This document shows, piece by piece, positions 11,926 to 22,804 of a stretch of 64,000 nucleotides of DNA. Source of the stretch: Tritrichomonas musculus (lineage: Eukaryota; Parabasalia; Tritrichomonadida; Tritrichomonadidae); the NCBI GenBank assembly GCA_039105265.1, contig JAPFFF010000010.1, positions 2,046,001 through 2,110,000 of the forward strand, in the 5' to 3' direction. A model generated the notes under the pieces. It saw only the letters and a program-made list of their open reading frames with translations. It searched no databases and had not been told where the DNA came from. Both the position numbers and the translations under genes were made by a program. Every line of letters begins with the position of its first letter. Within the stretch, counting starts at the first letter, position 1.

Positions 11926-14900
11926 CTATTCTTTATTGTCCTTTATCTGAATTAAGGCAAGAGTTGCGTCAGAATTCCCTTTTTCAGAAGACATTTTGTA
12001 AAGTTTAATTGATTCTTCTTTGTTAGCATCAATTCCATCACCCTTTAAAAGCATTTCAGCATATTTATACATTGCTTTAGAATCACCATTTTCAATTGCC
12101 ATTTTTAAATATTTAACTGAATCTGCTTTATTAACATCAACTCCATCACCTTTGTACAAAACATCTGCATAAAAGAGCTGGGCTCTAACTTCGCCTTTAT
12201 CAGCAGCCAATTTCAGATATTTCAACCCTTCTTCTTTGTCAATATCAACACCATCACCATTGAAAAGTATCATTCCATAATGATACATTGAATTTATACA
12301 ATTTTTTTCAATTGCCATCTTAAATAATCTTCTTGCCTCTTCTTTATTCATCTCAATTCCATCACCAGTATTTAGATAATAAGCATAATTATTCATCGCC
12401 ATTGGATAACCTTTTTCGATTGCTATTTTGAAATATTTAATCGCTTCTTCTTTATTTTCTGGCACACCTTCACCTCTAAAAAGCATTTCAGCAATATCAT
12501 TAATTGAGGGCAGATGATCTTTTTCAGCAGCCATTTTAAGATATTTAAATGCTTCTGCTTTGTTAACAGCAACTCCAATTCCATTATATAGTAAATTTGA
12601 ATATTCTACCATTGTTTCTATGCTTCCTTGGGCAATTCCCATTTTATAATATTTTATTGCTTCTTCAATATTTTGTGAAACACCATTCCCATAACGGAGC
12701 ACGTATGACACATTATTAATTGCAGTAATATAACCTTTATCTGCTGCCATTTTTAAGTATTTAAAAGCTTCCTGCTTGTTACTTTCAATACCATTTCCTT
12801 TAAAAAGAGCACATGCATATTCACACATTGCACCTACATGTCCTTGATCGGCACCAATTTTTATGAATTTTAATCCTTCTTTTTTGTCAGCTGCAACACC
12901 ATTTCCATCGAATAGTATCTTCCCATATATAACCATTGCTTCTATGTTTCCTCTTTCAATTCCCATTTTTAAATACTTTATTGCTTCTGACATATTAATA
13001 TCTGTACCAATTCCATTGATGTAACAAGTCCAGCAAGCTGAAATACATCCAATAATGCCTTTATCTGCTCCCATTTTTATATATTTAAATGCTTCTTGTT
13101 TGTCAACAGGAACACCATCACCTGCATTTAGCATTTTTGCACATGTGTATATCGCAAGTAATTGACCTTTATCAGCCGCCATTTTGAAATATTTCAATGC
13201 TTCTGCTTTATTTTCAGTGCTTAAAATATATCCATAATTATACATCGCATCAGGATTGCCCAATTCTGCAGCTTTCTTTATGTATTTGGTGCCTTCTTCT
13301 ACATTCTCTGGAACGCCATTTCCTTCAAAAAGCATTCTACCATAGCCATTCATTCCACCTTCATGCCCTTTATCAGCAGCCATTTTGAAATACTTCAATG
13401 CTTCTTTTTTATCAACTGCTACTCCATTACCTTCAAGAAGACACATTCCATAAAAAGACATTGAATTTGCAGAGCCTTTTTCAATAGCCATTTTACATAT
13501 TCTAATTCCTTCTTCTTTATTAATTGGAAATCCGAATGATCCAGTAATTAAAATTTGACTGTAATTATCCATTGCAAATACACATCCTTTTTCTATTGCC
13601 ATTTTAAAATATTTAATTGATTCCTTTATATTTGCTGGAATTATCTCTCCTTTTGCTAGCATTAATGCATAATTATTCATGGATTCTATTATATTGTTCT
13701 CAATTGCAACTTTATAAAAACGTTCGATTTCAGTTGGATCAGCATCTTCAATTGTTTGTAAAATGAATGAATAATTATTAAAAGATTTAGAATAACCTTT
13801 TTCTATTGCCATTTCAAGATATTTAAGCCCTTCTTTTATATTTTTTTCAATTCTTTCTCCTTTGCATAGAAGAAATCCATAATAATCCATTGCTTTGGGA
13901 TCACCTTTATCAATCGCTTTTTTAAGCAAATGAACACCTTCTTCGATATTAGCATCAATTACAGTTCCTTTTATCAAACAATCAGCGTAATATATCATTG
14001 CTTCTGTGCTTCCTTTATCAATGGCAGCTTTAAAGTATTTAATAGCTTCTTCTTTATTAGCATCAATACCATCACCATATAATAACATATGTCCTAAATT
14101 CACCATTGAAAGAGTAAAGCCTTTCTCTGATGACAAGTAAAAGTAATTGGCAGCTTCTTGTTTGTCAACTTCAACTCCAGTTCCATTGAATAAAAATTCT
14201 CCATATATATTTAATGCAGTATCGATACCATTATGGGCTGCTATCTTCATATAATATGCACATTTTTTTTGATCAATATCTTTTAGCATTTGTGCATAGG
14301 AAAATATAGCATCTATATAGCCTTTATTAATTGCTTTTTCCACATAATAAAATGATTCTTTTTCATTACTATAATATAATTTTATTCCATAATTCATCAT
14401 TGCTTCTTCATTTCCTTTCAAAGCTGCTTTTTTTAAATATTGTAAAGATTCTTCTATATTTACTGGAACACCATATCCTTTTTCTAAAATTAATGAATAA
14501 AAATATAGGGCTTTTGAATGACCTTTATCAGATGCCATTTTTATATATCTAATTCCTTCATCTTTATTATTTAATAATTTATCATTCATTAAAAGAAGAC
14601 CATATTTAAACATTGCTTGAATACAATTATTTTCAATTGCTTTTTGGAAATAAAAAATTCCATCTTCTTTATTTTTTGTAGGTATTTTTTCTTTAAAAAG
14701 AAGTCTTCCGTATTCATACATTGCTTCTCCACTGCCAAGAGCAATTGATTTTTCAAAAAAGTATGCTGCTTCTTCATATTCTTTATTATTATTACATATT
14801 TTTCCTTTTAATAAAAAGTATGAACCATTATCTTTCCCTTTAATTTTTACTTCAAGAATTTTATTAGCTTTTTTAATGTTTTTTACAATAATATTTCCTT

Positions 14901-16182
14901 TAATAAGCATCTCAGAATAATAAATTGCGGATTGGATGTTACCTAATTCAATTAATTTTTTCAAATATCTGATTCCTAATTGAAGATTTTGCGGAAATTT
15001 TTCTTGACCTTCAATGAAATATTGAGCAATTAAGAATTCTTTTTCTTGATCATTAGCAGCTTCAATTATGATTCTTTTACAATCATCAGTCAGCTGATTT
15101 AAATCTCTGAGAGAAAGAAATATATTAGAAGCCTTACATGTATCTTCGTTTATCTTTTGGTTGTAATGCAATTTATTGAGATACTCATCATTAAGATTTG
15201 CAACAGTAATCTTAGAAAAATCAAATGAAGTTTCTTGATTATCTATATAGTGAATATATTCCATGTATTCTTGCTCATCAATATTTTCTCGGAATCCAAT
15301 TTCATTTCCCAACTGCTCAACAATTTCATTAAAGGTTGGCCTATTTGCAGGTTCTTGATCCCAGCATCTTTCGATTAGATTTCTTATATAAATTGAGATA
15401 TTCTTGTCAAATTTTGGGCGAGTTCCTTTCTTCAATTCCACTGGAATTGTGAAAAATTTCAAATCTGAAAAAGGTCTTTGATTCGTATAAATTTCGTATA
15501 CAATTAATGCAAAAGCATAAACATCTGAAGCTTTGCTATATTCTCCTTTTTCCCAGATTTCTGGTGACATATAAATTGGAGTACCTTTGATTGATCCAAT
15601 CATTGACTTCAAAAGTGACCCGCTTTCAAAATTTGAATTGTTTATTTTGGACAAACCGAAATCCGAAATTTTTGGAAAGTAAAAATCGCCAATTAGAATA
15701 TTTGCAGGCTTTAAATCACGATGAATAATATCATGTGAATGTAAATATGACATTGCTGCAGCAATACCATAAGTAATTATAAGTTTTCTGGTGTCATCCC
15801 AGTAGACACTTGCCATGCCACTTTTTTCGGCATTAATTAAGTCTTCTAAAGAACCATTTGACACATATTCAGTTATTATTACTGGTTTAAATTCATGTTT
15901 GAAGTTGATTGGACTATATCCGATGAATTTTAATACTGATGGATGATTTAATTTCGATAAAATATTAATTTCGCGTGAAATGTCGAGAATGTCGTCATTT
16001 GATAAATCTTCTACTTTTTTGATTGAAATTTTGGCTGCATAAACTATTTGACTTACCTTATCTTTGATTTTATATATTTTTCCAAATGAACCTCTACCAA
16101 TCCGATGATGAATAATGAAATCATTGAGGTTAATTGACCCGTCTGTTTCTTTATTTATACTTGCACTTTCATTGATCTTCAT
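11926..16182 (-). CDS. Protein kinase with about 28 Sel1 repeats
   Basis: I take the ATG at 16180-16182 as the start because the open frame upstream of it lacks another ATG and an Inr-like TCATTT lies 14-19 bases before it. The 1418-residue protein opens with a complete TKL-like kinase domain (residues about 20-290): GRGSFG loop (29-34), AAK with Lys51, HRDLKPAN (154-161), DFG (174-176), GTPIYMSPE (200-208). All catalytic residues are present, so it should be active. From about residue 395 to the end run roughly 28 Sel1-like repeats of 36 residues with the pattern AxxYGxxLxxGxGVxxNKEEAxKYxKxAADKG. Sel1 repeats form a superhelical solenoid that binds protein partners, so this is probably a soluble signalling kinase with a long scaffold. 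Ends in TAG. Such fusions are expanded in trichomonads; three further kinase-Sel1 loci lie in this window. Confidence 0.92.
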   Translation of the reverse strand: MKINESASINKETDGSINLNDFIIHHRIGRGSFGKIYKIKDKVSQIVYAAKISIKKVEDLSNDDILDISREINILSKLNHPSVLKFIGYSPINFKHEFKPVIITEYVSNGSLEDLINAEKSGMASVYWDDTRKLIITYGIAAAMSYLHSHDIIHRDLKPANILIGDFYFPKISDFGLSKINNSNFESGSLLKSMIGSIKGTPIYMSPEIWEKGEYSKASDVYAFALIVYEIYTNQRPFSDLKFFTIPVELKKGTRPKFDKNISIYIRNLIERCWDQEPANRPTFNEIVEQLGNEIGFRENIDEQEYMEYIHYIDNQETSFDFSKITVANLNDEYLNKLHYNQKINEDTCKASNIFLSLRDLNQLTDDCKRIIIEAANDQEKEFLIAQYFIEGQEKFPQNLQLGIRYLKKLIELGNIQSAIYYSEMLIKGNIIVKNIKKANKILEVKIKGKDNGSYFLLKGKICNNNKEYEEAAYFFEKSIALGSGEAMYEYGRLLFKEKIPTKNKEDGIFYFQKAIENNCIQAMFKYGLLLMNDKLLNNKDEGIRYIKMASDKGHSKALYFYSLILEKGYGVPVNIEESLQYLKKAALKGNEEAMMNYGIKLYYSNEKESFYYVEKAINKGYIDAIFSYAQMLKDIDQKKCAYYMKIAAHNGIDTALNIYGEFLFNGTGVEVDKQEAANYFYLSSEKGFTLSMVNLGHMLLYGDGIDANKEEAIKYFKAAIDKGSTEAMIYYADCLIKGTVIDANIEEGVHLLKKAIDKGDPKAMDYYGFLLCKGERIEKNIKEGLKYLEMAIEKGYSKSFNNYSFILQTIEDADPTEIERFYKVAIENNIIESMNNYALMLAKGEIIPANIKESIKYFKMAIEKGCVFAMDNYSQILITGSFGFPINKEEGIRICKMAIEKGSANSMSFYGMCLLEGNGVAVDKKEALKYFKMAADKGHEGGMNGYGRMLFEGNGVPENVEEGTKYIKKAAELGNPDAMYNYGYILSTENKAEALKYFKMAADKGQLLAIYTCAKMLNAGDGVPVDKQEAFKYIKMGADKGIIGCISACWTCYINGIGTDINMSEAIKYLKMGIERGNIEAMVIYGKILFDGNGVAADKKEGLKFIKIGADQGHVGAMCEYACALFKGNGIESNKQEAFKYLKMAADKGYITAINNVSYVLRYGNGVSQNIEEAIKYYKMGIAQGSIETMVEYSNLLYNGIGVAVNKAEAFKYLKMAAEKDHLPSINDIAEMLFRGEGVPENKEEAIKYFKIAIEKGYPMAMNNYAYYLNTGDGIEMNKEEARRLFKMAIEKNCINSMYHYGMILFNGDGVDIDKEEGLKYLKLAADKGEVRAQLFYADVLYKGDGVDVNKADSVKYLKMAIENGDSKAMYKYAEMLLKGDGIDANKEESIKLYKMSSEKGNSDATLALIQIKDNKE

Positions 16183-16662
16183 TTTATTTCGATATAAATG
16201 AAACAAATTAAGCTCAGAAATAATGGCACCGTTATATTCAGAAAAATTTGAGACAAATAATTTTTATTGCTCACAAAATAAAAAAAAACTAAATTCAATA
16301 TATCATGAAAACTGCATTATTTTCTAAAAAAATAATGCTCGAACAAAGTCAAATAAAAACATTTTTTTACAATTTTAATCATTAAAATGACCATTGAAGC
16401 TTATATTCATTCATAATATCAAAGATGATCATAAGGAGAATGAATGTTTGATGCCTAATAAATAATACAAAATAAAGATTTACATATATATTTTAAAATG
16501 AACTTTACATTAGATAACTGAGCACTAATTAACTTGCTTTTTTTCTAAATATCAATTATCCGAAGTTACCTTTAAGTTTTTGATATAATATTTACATCTT
16601 TGAATTATTTTGAAGAAATTTTAATTCTATATTTACATTTAAATAAAAATAAAAGTACTTAT
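16183..16662. other. Intergenic region with Inr-like motif at 16196-16201
   Basis: Contains, on the minus strand, TCATTT at 16196-16201 close before the kinase-Sel1 ATG, matching the trichomonad initiator. The rest is AT-rich with no gene seen. Confidence 0.4.
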
Positions 16663-17856
16663 TCACATATATTTTATGAAAGCAATGATTTCAATCCCAA
16701 TTGCGAGTGCGGAAACCACTGCAGCCACAATCCCGCCGATTAGTGCTGCTTTGTTTCTGCCCTTCTCCTGGTTCACAACGATCACTACCTTATCTTTTAT
16801 AGTCTTTGATGGAGTGAATCCATCTGAAAAAGTGAAAATTTGTGTTTTCGAGAAAGGACTCGATGAGGTGAACTTGCCGGAACTAAGAAAAACAGCTGAT
16901 TTCGTGAAGGCATTGGAAGCAGTAAAAACGCCAGAGTTTGTGAAGAAACTTGATGGCGTGAATTTGCTTGATGCTGTAAACGTGTTAGTGGTATCAAAAT
17001 GGTTTGATGGTGTGAATTCTTTCGTTTTTGAGAATTCTGATGATTTTGTAAATCGTTTAGAATAAGTGAAGTGAAGTGAATCTGTGAAAGCGGTTGTTCC
17101 AGAAAAGTGATTGGTGCCAGTAAAATGTGATGACCATGTGAAGTGAGATGACTCATTAAACGGGCTTGAAGCAGTGAATGGATTTGACGGCGTAAACTTT
17201 TTGGAACTCGAAAAATCTCCTGAATTTGAAAATTCATTTGAAAAAGTGAATAAACTGGACACAGAAAAATTCTGAGATCCAGTGAAGTATTATGAATATG
17301 AAAAGTTTTGGGTTTCATTAAAAAACGAAGAAAAGTATCTTGACAATGAAAAGAACGCTGATTCAGAGAAATCAAAAAAGTCACTAAATTGACCAGATAA
17401 CGAGAACAAATTTGAGTGAGTAAATGTTTCTGTCGCATTGAAAAAATAGGATGCCGTAAAATTGTGAGAAGGAGTGAAATCTGCTGATTTTGTAAATTAT
17501 TCAGATTTGGTGAAATCAATTGTTTCAGAAAAAGCTCCAATGCCAGAAAATTCGCCAGAAATGATAAAATAGAAAGAAGAAGAAAACTCCCTTGAATTAG
17601 TGAGCCTGTCACTTTTCGTAAAATCAGAAGAGAAAGTAAAATGACCTGAAGAAGTAAACTTTGTGGATTCACCAAATTTGAATTTCCGAGATGATGAAAA
17701 CAGTTTGGAGCCAGTGAAAGACTTAGATGACGAAAAAGAATGAGAGCCAGTAAAATGTCTCGAACTTGAAAAATAAGCAGAAGAAGAAAATTTGGTAGAA
17801 GCAGAAAAATGACTCTAGCTAGAAAAAGAATGTGAAGGAGAAAAAGATTCTTCTCA
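16663..17856 (-). pseudogene. Hexapeptide (FTxSxx) repeat surface protein, with in-frame stops
   Basis: On the minus strand one frame from about 17853 down to 16663 encodes a nearly continuous array of six-residue repeats with consensus F-(T/S)-x-(S/T)-x-x, some 60 units, e.g. FTPSNP, FTASSP, FTGTNH. After the last unit come a short linker, a hydrophobic membrane segment (about 16670-16740) starting with GG and small residues, and a two- to three-residue tail. This suggests a type I membrane protein whose ectodomain is a repetitive beta-type stalk; Phe every sixth residue would suit a beta-solenoid. The frame is interrupted by TGA (17854-17856), TAG (17815-17817), TAA (17497-17499) and TAA (17290-17292), yet there is no frameshift in 1.2 kb. 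No start codon or signal peptide is found upstream, so the 5' end is lost. An alternative long open frame on the same strand is a by-product of the 18-bp repeat. Confidence 0.6.
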
Positions 17857-18126
17857 GAAAAAATCAAACAATTTATTATGAATATTTATCATTAGAACCT
17901 TACAGATGATTTATCAATCAGCAAAAACATTTTAAATATGCATTATTAAATCATTTAAAATATAAATATTTATTGATTTTTTTATAATAATTTAATTTTA
18001 TTTTTAATTAATATAAAAATTCTTGAGTTTAATCAATATAGATAAAGATAAATTTAAAATGAACCAAAATTTTATAAAATTTTATGAGTATTCAATTAGT
18101 CGACCACCCTCTTTTGAAAGTTTTTA

Positions 18127-21100
18127 ATGCAATCTAGTATAATATTTATACATGAAAATATTCAGAAACAACAACAATTGATAATAAATAAGGTTCTTAA
18201 TCATGTTCTTTATGAATATGATTTATTTTATTTGTCGAATAAAGAAGAATTTTTAGACAAAGCAAAAACGATATATTCAAGTATAGTACATTCAAATATT
18301 ATAATAATAAATCATTATCAATGTACTGATCAAAAAGAGACTTTTTTTATTGTTGGATGCGAAAAAATGCTAATGATATTTCCATATGAATTTCTTTCTA
18401 TTCTTCATTTTATTTTAGACGAAAACCCTAGTTTGTACGTTTGTTTTATATCAAATACCAGAGGTATTGTTGATCAAGTTATCCAGTTTGAAAACGAAGA
18501 GATTGAAATTGATGCAAATTTTCAAAATGAAATAAATGCGTTAAATAAAGAACTCAGACTTTTCAAGCCGACAAAAACAATAAAACAAATTTGGCCTTTT
18601 ATTGCTCCATGTATTTCAGCTTATTTGATTAAGAAAAGTTATTTCAATAATGCTCAAAAAAGAGTTCTGTATTATTCAATAATTCAAGAACTTCGTTACA
18701 AAATCAAAACATTAAATGAAGATCAATATATAGAATTACGTACAATTGGAATTGGAAGCTCTTTTACTGTTATATTAGCTTATATGATCGAATATGAACA
18801 ATTGATAGCAATTAAGAAACCAAATGGAATGAATGATGAACACGAAAAATTAATTAATAGAGAAATAAAAAACTATTTACAAATTAAGCATCCTTTAACA
18901 CCTTATTTTTTTGGTTACTTTAATGATAATGGTAATAATAATAAATGCATTGCATTTGAGTATATAAATGGCAAAATACTGTCATTGGTTAATAATATTG
19001 AACTAGATTTTGATGACAAAATTACAATTATTTATCAATTATTGTTGATTTTACGATATTTACATGAGAATAATTTTGTTTTTAGAGATCTAAAACCAAA
19101 TAATGTGATAATTGATGAAGACAAAACAATTATTTTAATTGATTTTGATAGGATGATTGATATTAATCAGCAAAAAGACGATTTTGACAGAACACAAGAC
19201 TTATCTTCTCTGTTTATAGCTCCTGAGATCATTAAAACAGGGAACTATTCTTTTAAAAGTGACATTTATTCACTAGGAAAAATTATTTATTTTATAATGA
19301 AAGAAGAAGAAGAATTTATTCAAATAGAAGAAATTTATAAAAGGTGTACAAACAAAATAGAAGAAAAACGACCATCTATTTCTGAATTAATATATCTTTT
19401 TGTTCAAACATTCAAAAACAATATTAAGTATGAAAGAATATCTAATATATCAAAACAATTGAATTGTCTTGGATATTTAAGTATTTTAAGACAAGATGAA
19501 GAAAGAGCCATTTATTATATAGAATTGTCCGCAAATTTAGGTGATGCATTGGCACTTTTCTATCTTGGTAGTATATATTATAATAGTAAAAAAGTAAAAT
19601 ACGATAAAAACAAAGCAGTGCATTATATTGAACTAGCTGCAAATCAAGGTTGTAAAGAGGCACAATATCTTCTTGGCGTCATTTTTAGAAACGACAGCAA
19701 TTTAAGAAATATTAATAAATCTTTTCATTATTATTTACTTGCAGCCAACCAAGGAGATATGAAAGCACAATACAATCTTGCCATTTTTTATGATGAAGGT
19801 ATTTTTATTCAGCATGATATTATGAAGGCCATATATTATTATACTCTTGCCGCAGATCAAGGTCTAAAAGAAGCTCAGCATAATCTTGCAATGATTTATT
19901 TCCACAGTGAGAATCCAATACGGAATTTAAAAAAATCATTTCATTATTTTATGCTTGCAGCAAGCCAAGGTGATGAAATTGCACAGAATTATATTGGGAA
20001 TTTTTATTATGAAGGTAAAATTGTAATGAAAGACATTGATAAAGCAATTTATTACTATTCTCTTTCAGCAGAAAAAAAATTTGTACCTTCACAATATCAA
20101 CTCGGCTGTATATATATTACAAGAGATATTAATAAAGCAATTTATCTTTTAACCTTAGCTGCAAATCAAAATTCACCAAAAGCACAATCGACACTTGGAA
20201 ATATTTATTGTGAAGGAAAATACGTAAAATATGACATTGACAAAGCAATTTACTATTATACACTTGCTGCAAATCAAAATTCATTCGATGCACAATATAA
20301 TCTAGGTTTAATTCATCATGAAAGCAAATATGGAAGACAAGATATTAAAAAAGCAATTTATTATTTTTCACTTGCTGCAAATCAAAATTTTAGTGAAGCA
20401 TTGTTCAGACTTGGTTTGATATATGATAGTGGTTTTAATGTTCCAAGAGATATTAATTTAGCAATTCACTATTATACACTTGCTGCAAATCAAAATCATT
20501 CATATGCACAATATAATTTAGGAGTTATTTACAATCAAGGTAAATATGTTAAAAAAGACATTAAAAAAGCAATTTATTATTATTCACTTGCATCAAATAA
20601 TATTGCTCAATACAATCTTGGCAGTATTTTTCTTGAAAAAAGAGATTTAAAAAAAGCGATTTATTATTTTGAATTAGCTGCTAGCAGTAAATTACCAAAA
20701 GCCCAATTTAATCTCGGTCTCATTTATTATTCAGGTTCATATGTTCCACGTGATTTGACAAAAGCCATTTATTATTTTCAACTTAGTTCTAATCAAGGAA
20801 ATGCATATGCTCAATTATTTCTCGGACTAATATATTTGAAAGGTGAAGGTATTGAGAAAAACATCAAGAAAGGATTGTATTTATTACAACTCTCAGCTAA
20901 AAATGAGGGAAGAGAAGCATCATTCGTTCTTGGTTGCATATATAATGAAGGCAAAATCATAAAAAAAGATATTAATCAAGCAGTTCGTTTTTATAAAGAA
21001 GCATCATCATTCAATAATCAATATGCCAAAAATAACCTTGGCATTATTTTCAGAGATAATGAATTTAAAAAAGATATTGGATTAGCTATTGAATATTTTA

Positions 21101-21537
21101 AAGAAGCTATCAAACAGCAGGATGATGTTTTAGCAAAATTTAATTTGGCACATATTTATATTTATGAGGAAGCAGTTAAAAAAGATTTTGACGAAATATT
21201 AGAATTATTGATTAGTTCAAATGAGTTTTATTGTTCAAAGATATTATTATGCATTTTTTTAGTTAAACAATTTGGTTTTGATTTAAGCACCATTAAAGAC
21301 GTAGTTGATAAAAAATCAAGCAAATTATCAACTGATATATATCAAACCATTTATAAATACAAATTATATAATTCTTTGGAATTAAACAGTCTAAATCATA
21401 AATTTGAAAATTTGAGAATTGTATATGATTATCTATTTAATATTTGTATTTATGACAGATCCTATTTTATTAAATATGAGATTAAGCAAAAAGCATGTGA
21501 TATTAATTCATTATTTTATGAAGGACTTGATTTATAA
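18127..21537 (+). CDS. DFD-motif kinase with about 17 Sel1 repeats
   Basis: 1136 residues from the ATG at 18127. Residues 1-195 form a conserved N-terminal domain without a family name I know; its end (segment IAPCISAYLIKKSYFNN, about 159-175) is clearly similar to residues 173-190 of the kinase-Sel1 protein at 36509-40078. The kinase domain (about 200-425) has a loosened glycine loop (GIGSSF), a Lys pair after AI (229-231), FRDLKPNN (319-326), DFD in place of DFG (339-341) and APE (365-367). The Phe for His in HRD and Asp for Gly in DFG make activity uncertain. Sel1-like repeats follow from about residue 440 to 1060, mostly with YYY(T/S)LAANQN spacing signatures that differ from the repeats in the 11926-16182 gene. 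Likely a soluble scaffold or signalling protein. Ends in TAA. Confidence 0.88.
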   Translation: MQSSIIFIHENIQKQQQLIINKVLNHVLYEYDLFYLSNKEEFLDKAKTIYSSIVHSNIIIINHYQCTDQKETFFIVGCEKMLMIFPYEFLSILHFILDENPSLYVCFISNTRGIVDQVIQFENEEIEIDANFQNEINALNKELRLFKPTKTIKQIWPFIAPCISAYLIKKSYFNNAQKRVLYYSIIQELRYKIKTLNEDQYIELRTIGIGSSFTVILAYMIEYEQLIAIKKPNGMNDEHEKLINREIKNYLQIKHPLTPYFFGYFNDNGNNNKCIAFEYINGKILSLVNNIELDFDDKITIIYQLLLILRYLHENNFVFRDLKPNNVIIDEDKTIILIDFDRMIDINQQKDDFDRTQDLSSLFIAPEIIKTGNYSFKSDIYSLGKIIYFIMKEEEEFIQIEEIYKRCTNKIEEKRPSISELIYLFVQTFKNNIKYERISNISKQLNCLGYLSILRQDEERAIYYIELSANLGDALALFYLGSIYYNSKKVKYDKNKAVHYIELAANQGCKEAQYLLGVIFRNDSNLRNINKSFHYYLLAANQGDMKAQYNLAIFYDEGIFIQHDIMKAIYYYTLAADQGLKEAQHNLAMIYFHSENPIRNLKKSFHYFMLAASQGDEIAQNYIGNFYYEGKIVMKDIDKAIYYYSLSAEKKFVPSQYQLGCIYITRDINKAIYLLTLAANQNSPKAQSTLGNIYCEGKYVKYDIDKAIYYYTLAANQNSFDAQYNLGLIHHESKYGRQDIKKAIYYFSLAANQNFSEALFRLGLIYDSGFNVPRDINLAIHYYTLAANQNHSYAQYNLGVIYNQGKYVKKDIKKAIYYYSLASNNIAQYNLGSIFLEKRDLKKAIYYFELAASSKLPKAQFNLGLIYYSGSYVPRDLTKAIYYFQLSSNQGNAYAQLFLGLIYLKGEGIEKNIKKGLYLLQLSAKNEGREASFVLGCIYNEGKIIKKDINQAVRFYKEASSFNNQYAKNNLGIIFRDNEFKKDIGLAIEYFKEAIKQQDDVLAKFNLAHIYIYEEAVKKDFDEILELLISSNEFYCSKILLCIFLVKQFGFDLSTIKDVVDKKSSKLSTDIYQTIYKYKLYNSLELNSLNHKFENLRIVYDYLFNICIYDRSYFIKYEIKQKACDINSLFYEGLDL

Positions 21538-21831
21538 CTAGTAAAAAGATAGGCAAAACAATAAATAAAATAAATAAATTTTCATTCAGTAAAACTTTGT
21601 CTTATTTTTTATAAATTGATAAATCTTTTTTAGTTAATATTTTATAGACAACAAACTGAAATGAAAAAACATCAACTACTTAAGAATAATAATTACATTA
21701 ATAGATTTCAAGTGCACGATATAAAACAGATCCAACTACATTTGACAATTGAAAATGATCTTAATTAAAATAAATTTATTTTTCTGATTATCCAAAATCA
21801 CAAATTGTGGTTTATTTAAGTTTTTGGTTAT

Positions 21832-22802
21832 TTAGCTTAACAATTCATAAATGCTTTTGGTTACTATGGTGTTAATACGAACAATACAATCGTTCTCAAT
21901 TATATATCCATTTGGTGGATCAATTTTGGTAACAATGATTATTCCATCTTTATCTAATTCATGTAAATTTCCAGTCTTTTTAACAAGCTCAATATTTAAA
22001 TCCACATTTGTATTTACTAATAAAAGATCCATAATTTCATGATCTTTCCTTTCAATTGCCAATGATAATGCTGTGTCATTAAAATGCATAAAGTGAAATT
22101 TCATTCAAATTAATTTAGAAATTTTATTTGCAAAATATAATATTAAAAATGTAATAAAAATAAAAAAATATTGTAATTTCGAAATCATATCCATATCCAC
22201 AGAAAATTCTGCCTTCATAAAATATAAAATAGCTTTCAATAGCATCTCTATAATGATCAAAAATAATATCTTCATCATAGTCATCTTTGCTGGCGATTCT
22301 AATTGCATTGATACATTTTATATTTACATCGATATCTGATGTATTTATTAAAAGTTCAACAATATCTTTATTACCACTTTCAACTGCAACTGACAAAAAT
22401 GTCTTGACTTCATTTATTATTTTTTCATTGTATTTTGTAGATTTTGTAAATTTAAGTTTTTGATTTACATCAATATTTGTATTAGATAATAAAAGATTAA
22501 CGATTTCTTTGTTTCCAGTCTCAATAGCAACCAATAAAGGTGTCTCTTCTTTTGATGAAATAGTTTTCATTTTATCTTCTGATTCTTTCGTGACTTTGTT
22601 GTTTAAAAAATGATTTAAATAATTTTTTTCACCAATTGATCCATTCATATAATTGTAAACAAACACCGGATAATCATACCTGATGTAATCATATAAGTTT
22701 TCATTTGTGTATTCAAATGGAATTGAATAATTATGATATTGAATTGTTTTTCGGTAAAGTTCGGATTCGTCAATTTTTTCTGTTATCAAATTATTTTTAA
22801 TA
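21832..22802 (-). pseudogene. 3' part of DUF3447/ankyrin gene, cut off by transposon
   Basis: Minus-strand continuation of the gene that begins at 27052. Directly after the element boundary (22804) the frame resumes with IKNNLITEKIDE, and an intact paralogous stretch in the 8852-10765 locus (EIANYIKLNMI) shows that it joins the DVAEY end of the upstream piece. It carries ankyrin repeats such as TPLLVAIETGNKEIVNLLL and SVAVESGNKDIVELLI. A shift of frame occurs between about 22300 and 22150, after which a last ankyrin-type segment (TALSLAIERKDHEIMDLLL) is read in another frame down to 21832, following a TGA at 22105-22107. So this part has decayed beyond the insertion itself. Confidence 0.7.
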
Positions 22803-22804
22803 TA

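Noticed and set aside
16797-17867. A 356-codon minus-strand open frame rich in Leu and Phe
   Set aside because: It is the alternative frame of the 18-bp hexapeptide repeat; the frame with FTxSxx units and a C-terminal membrane segment is far more protein-like.
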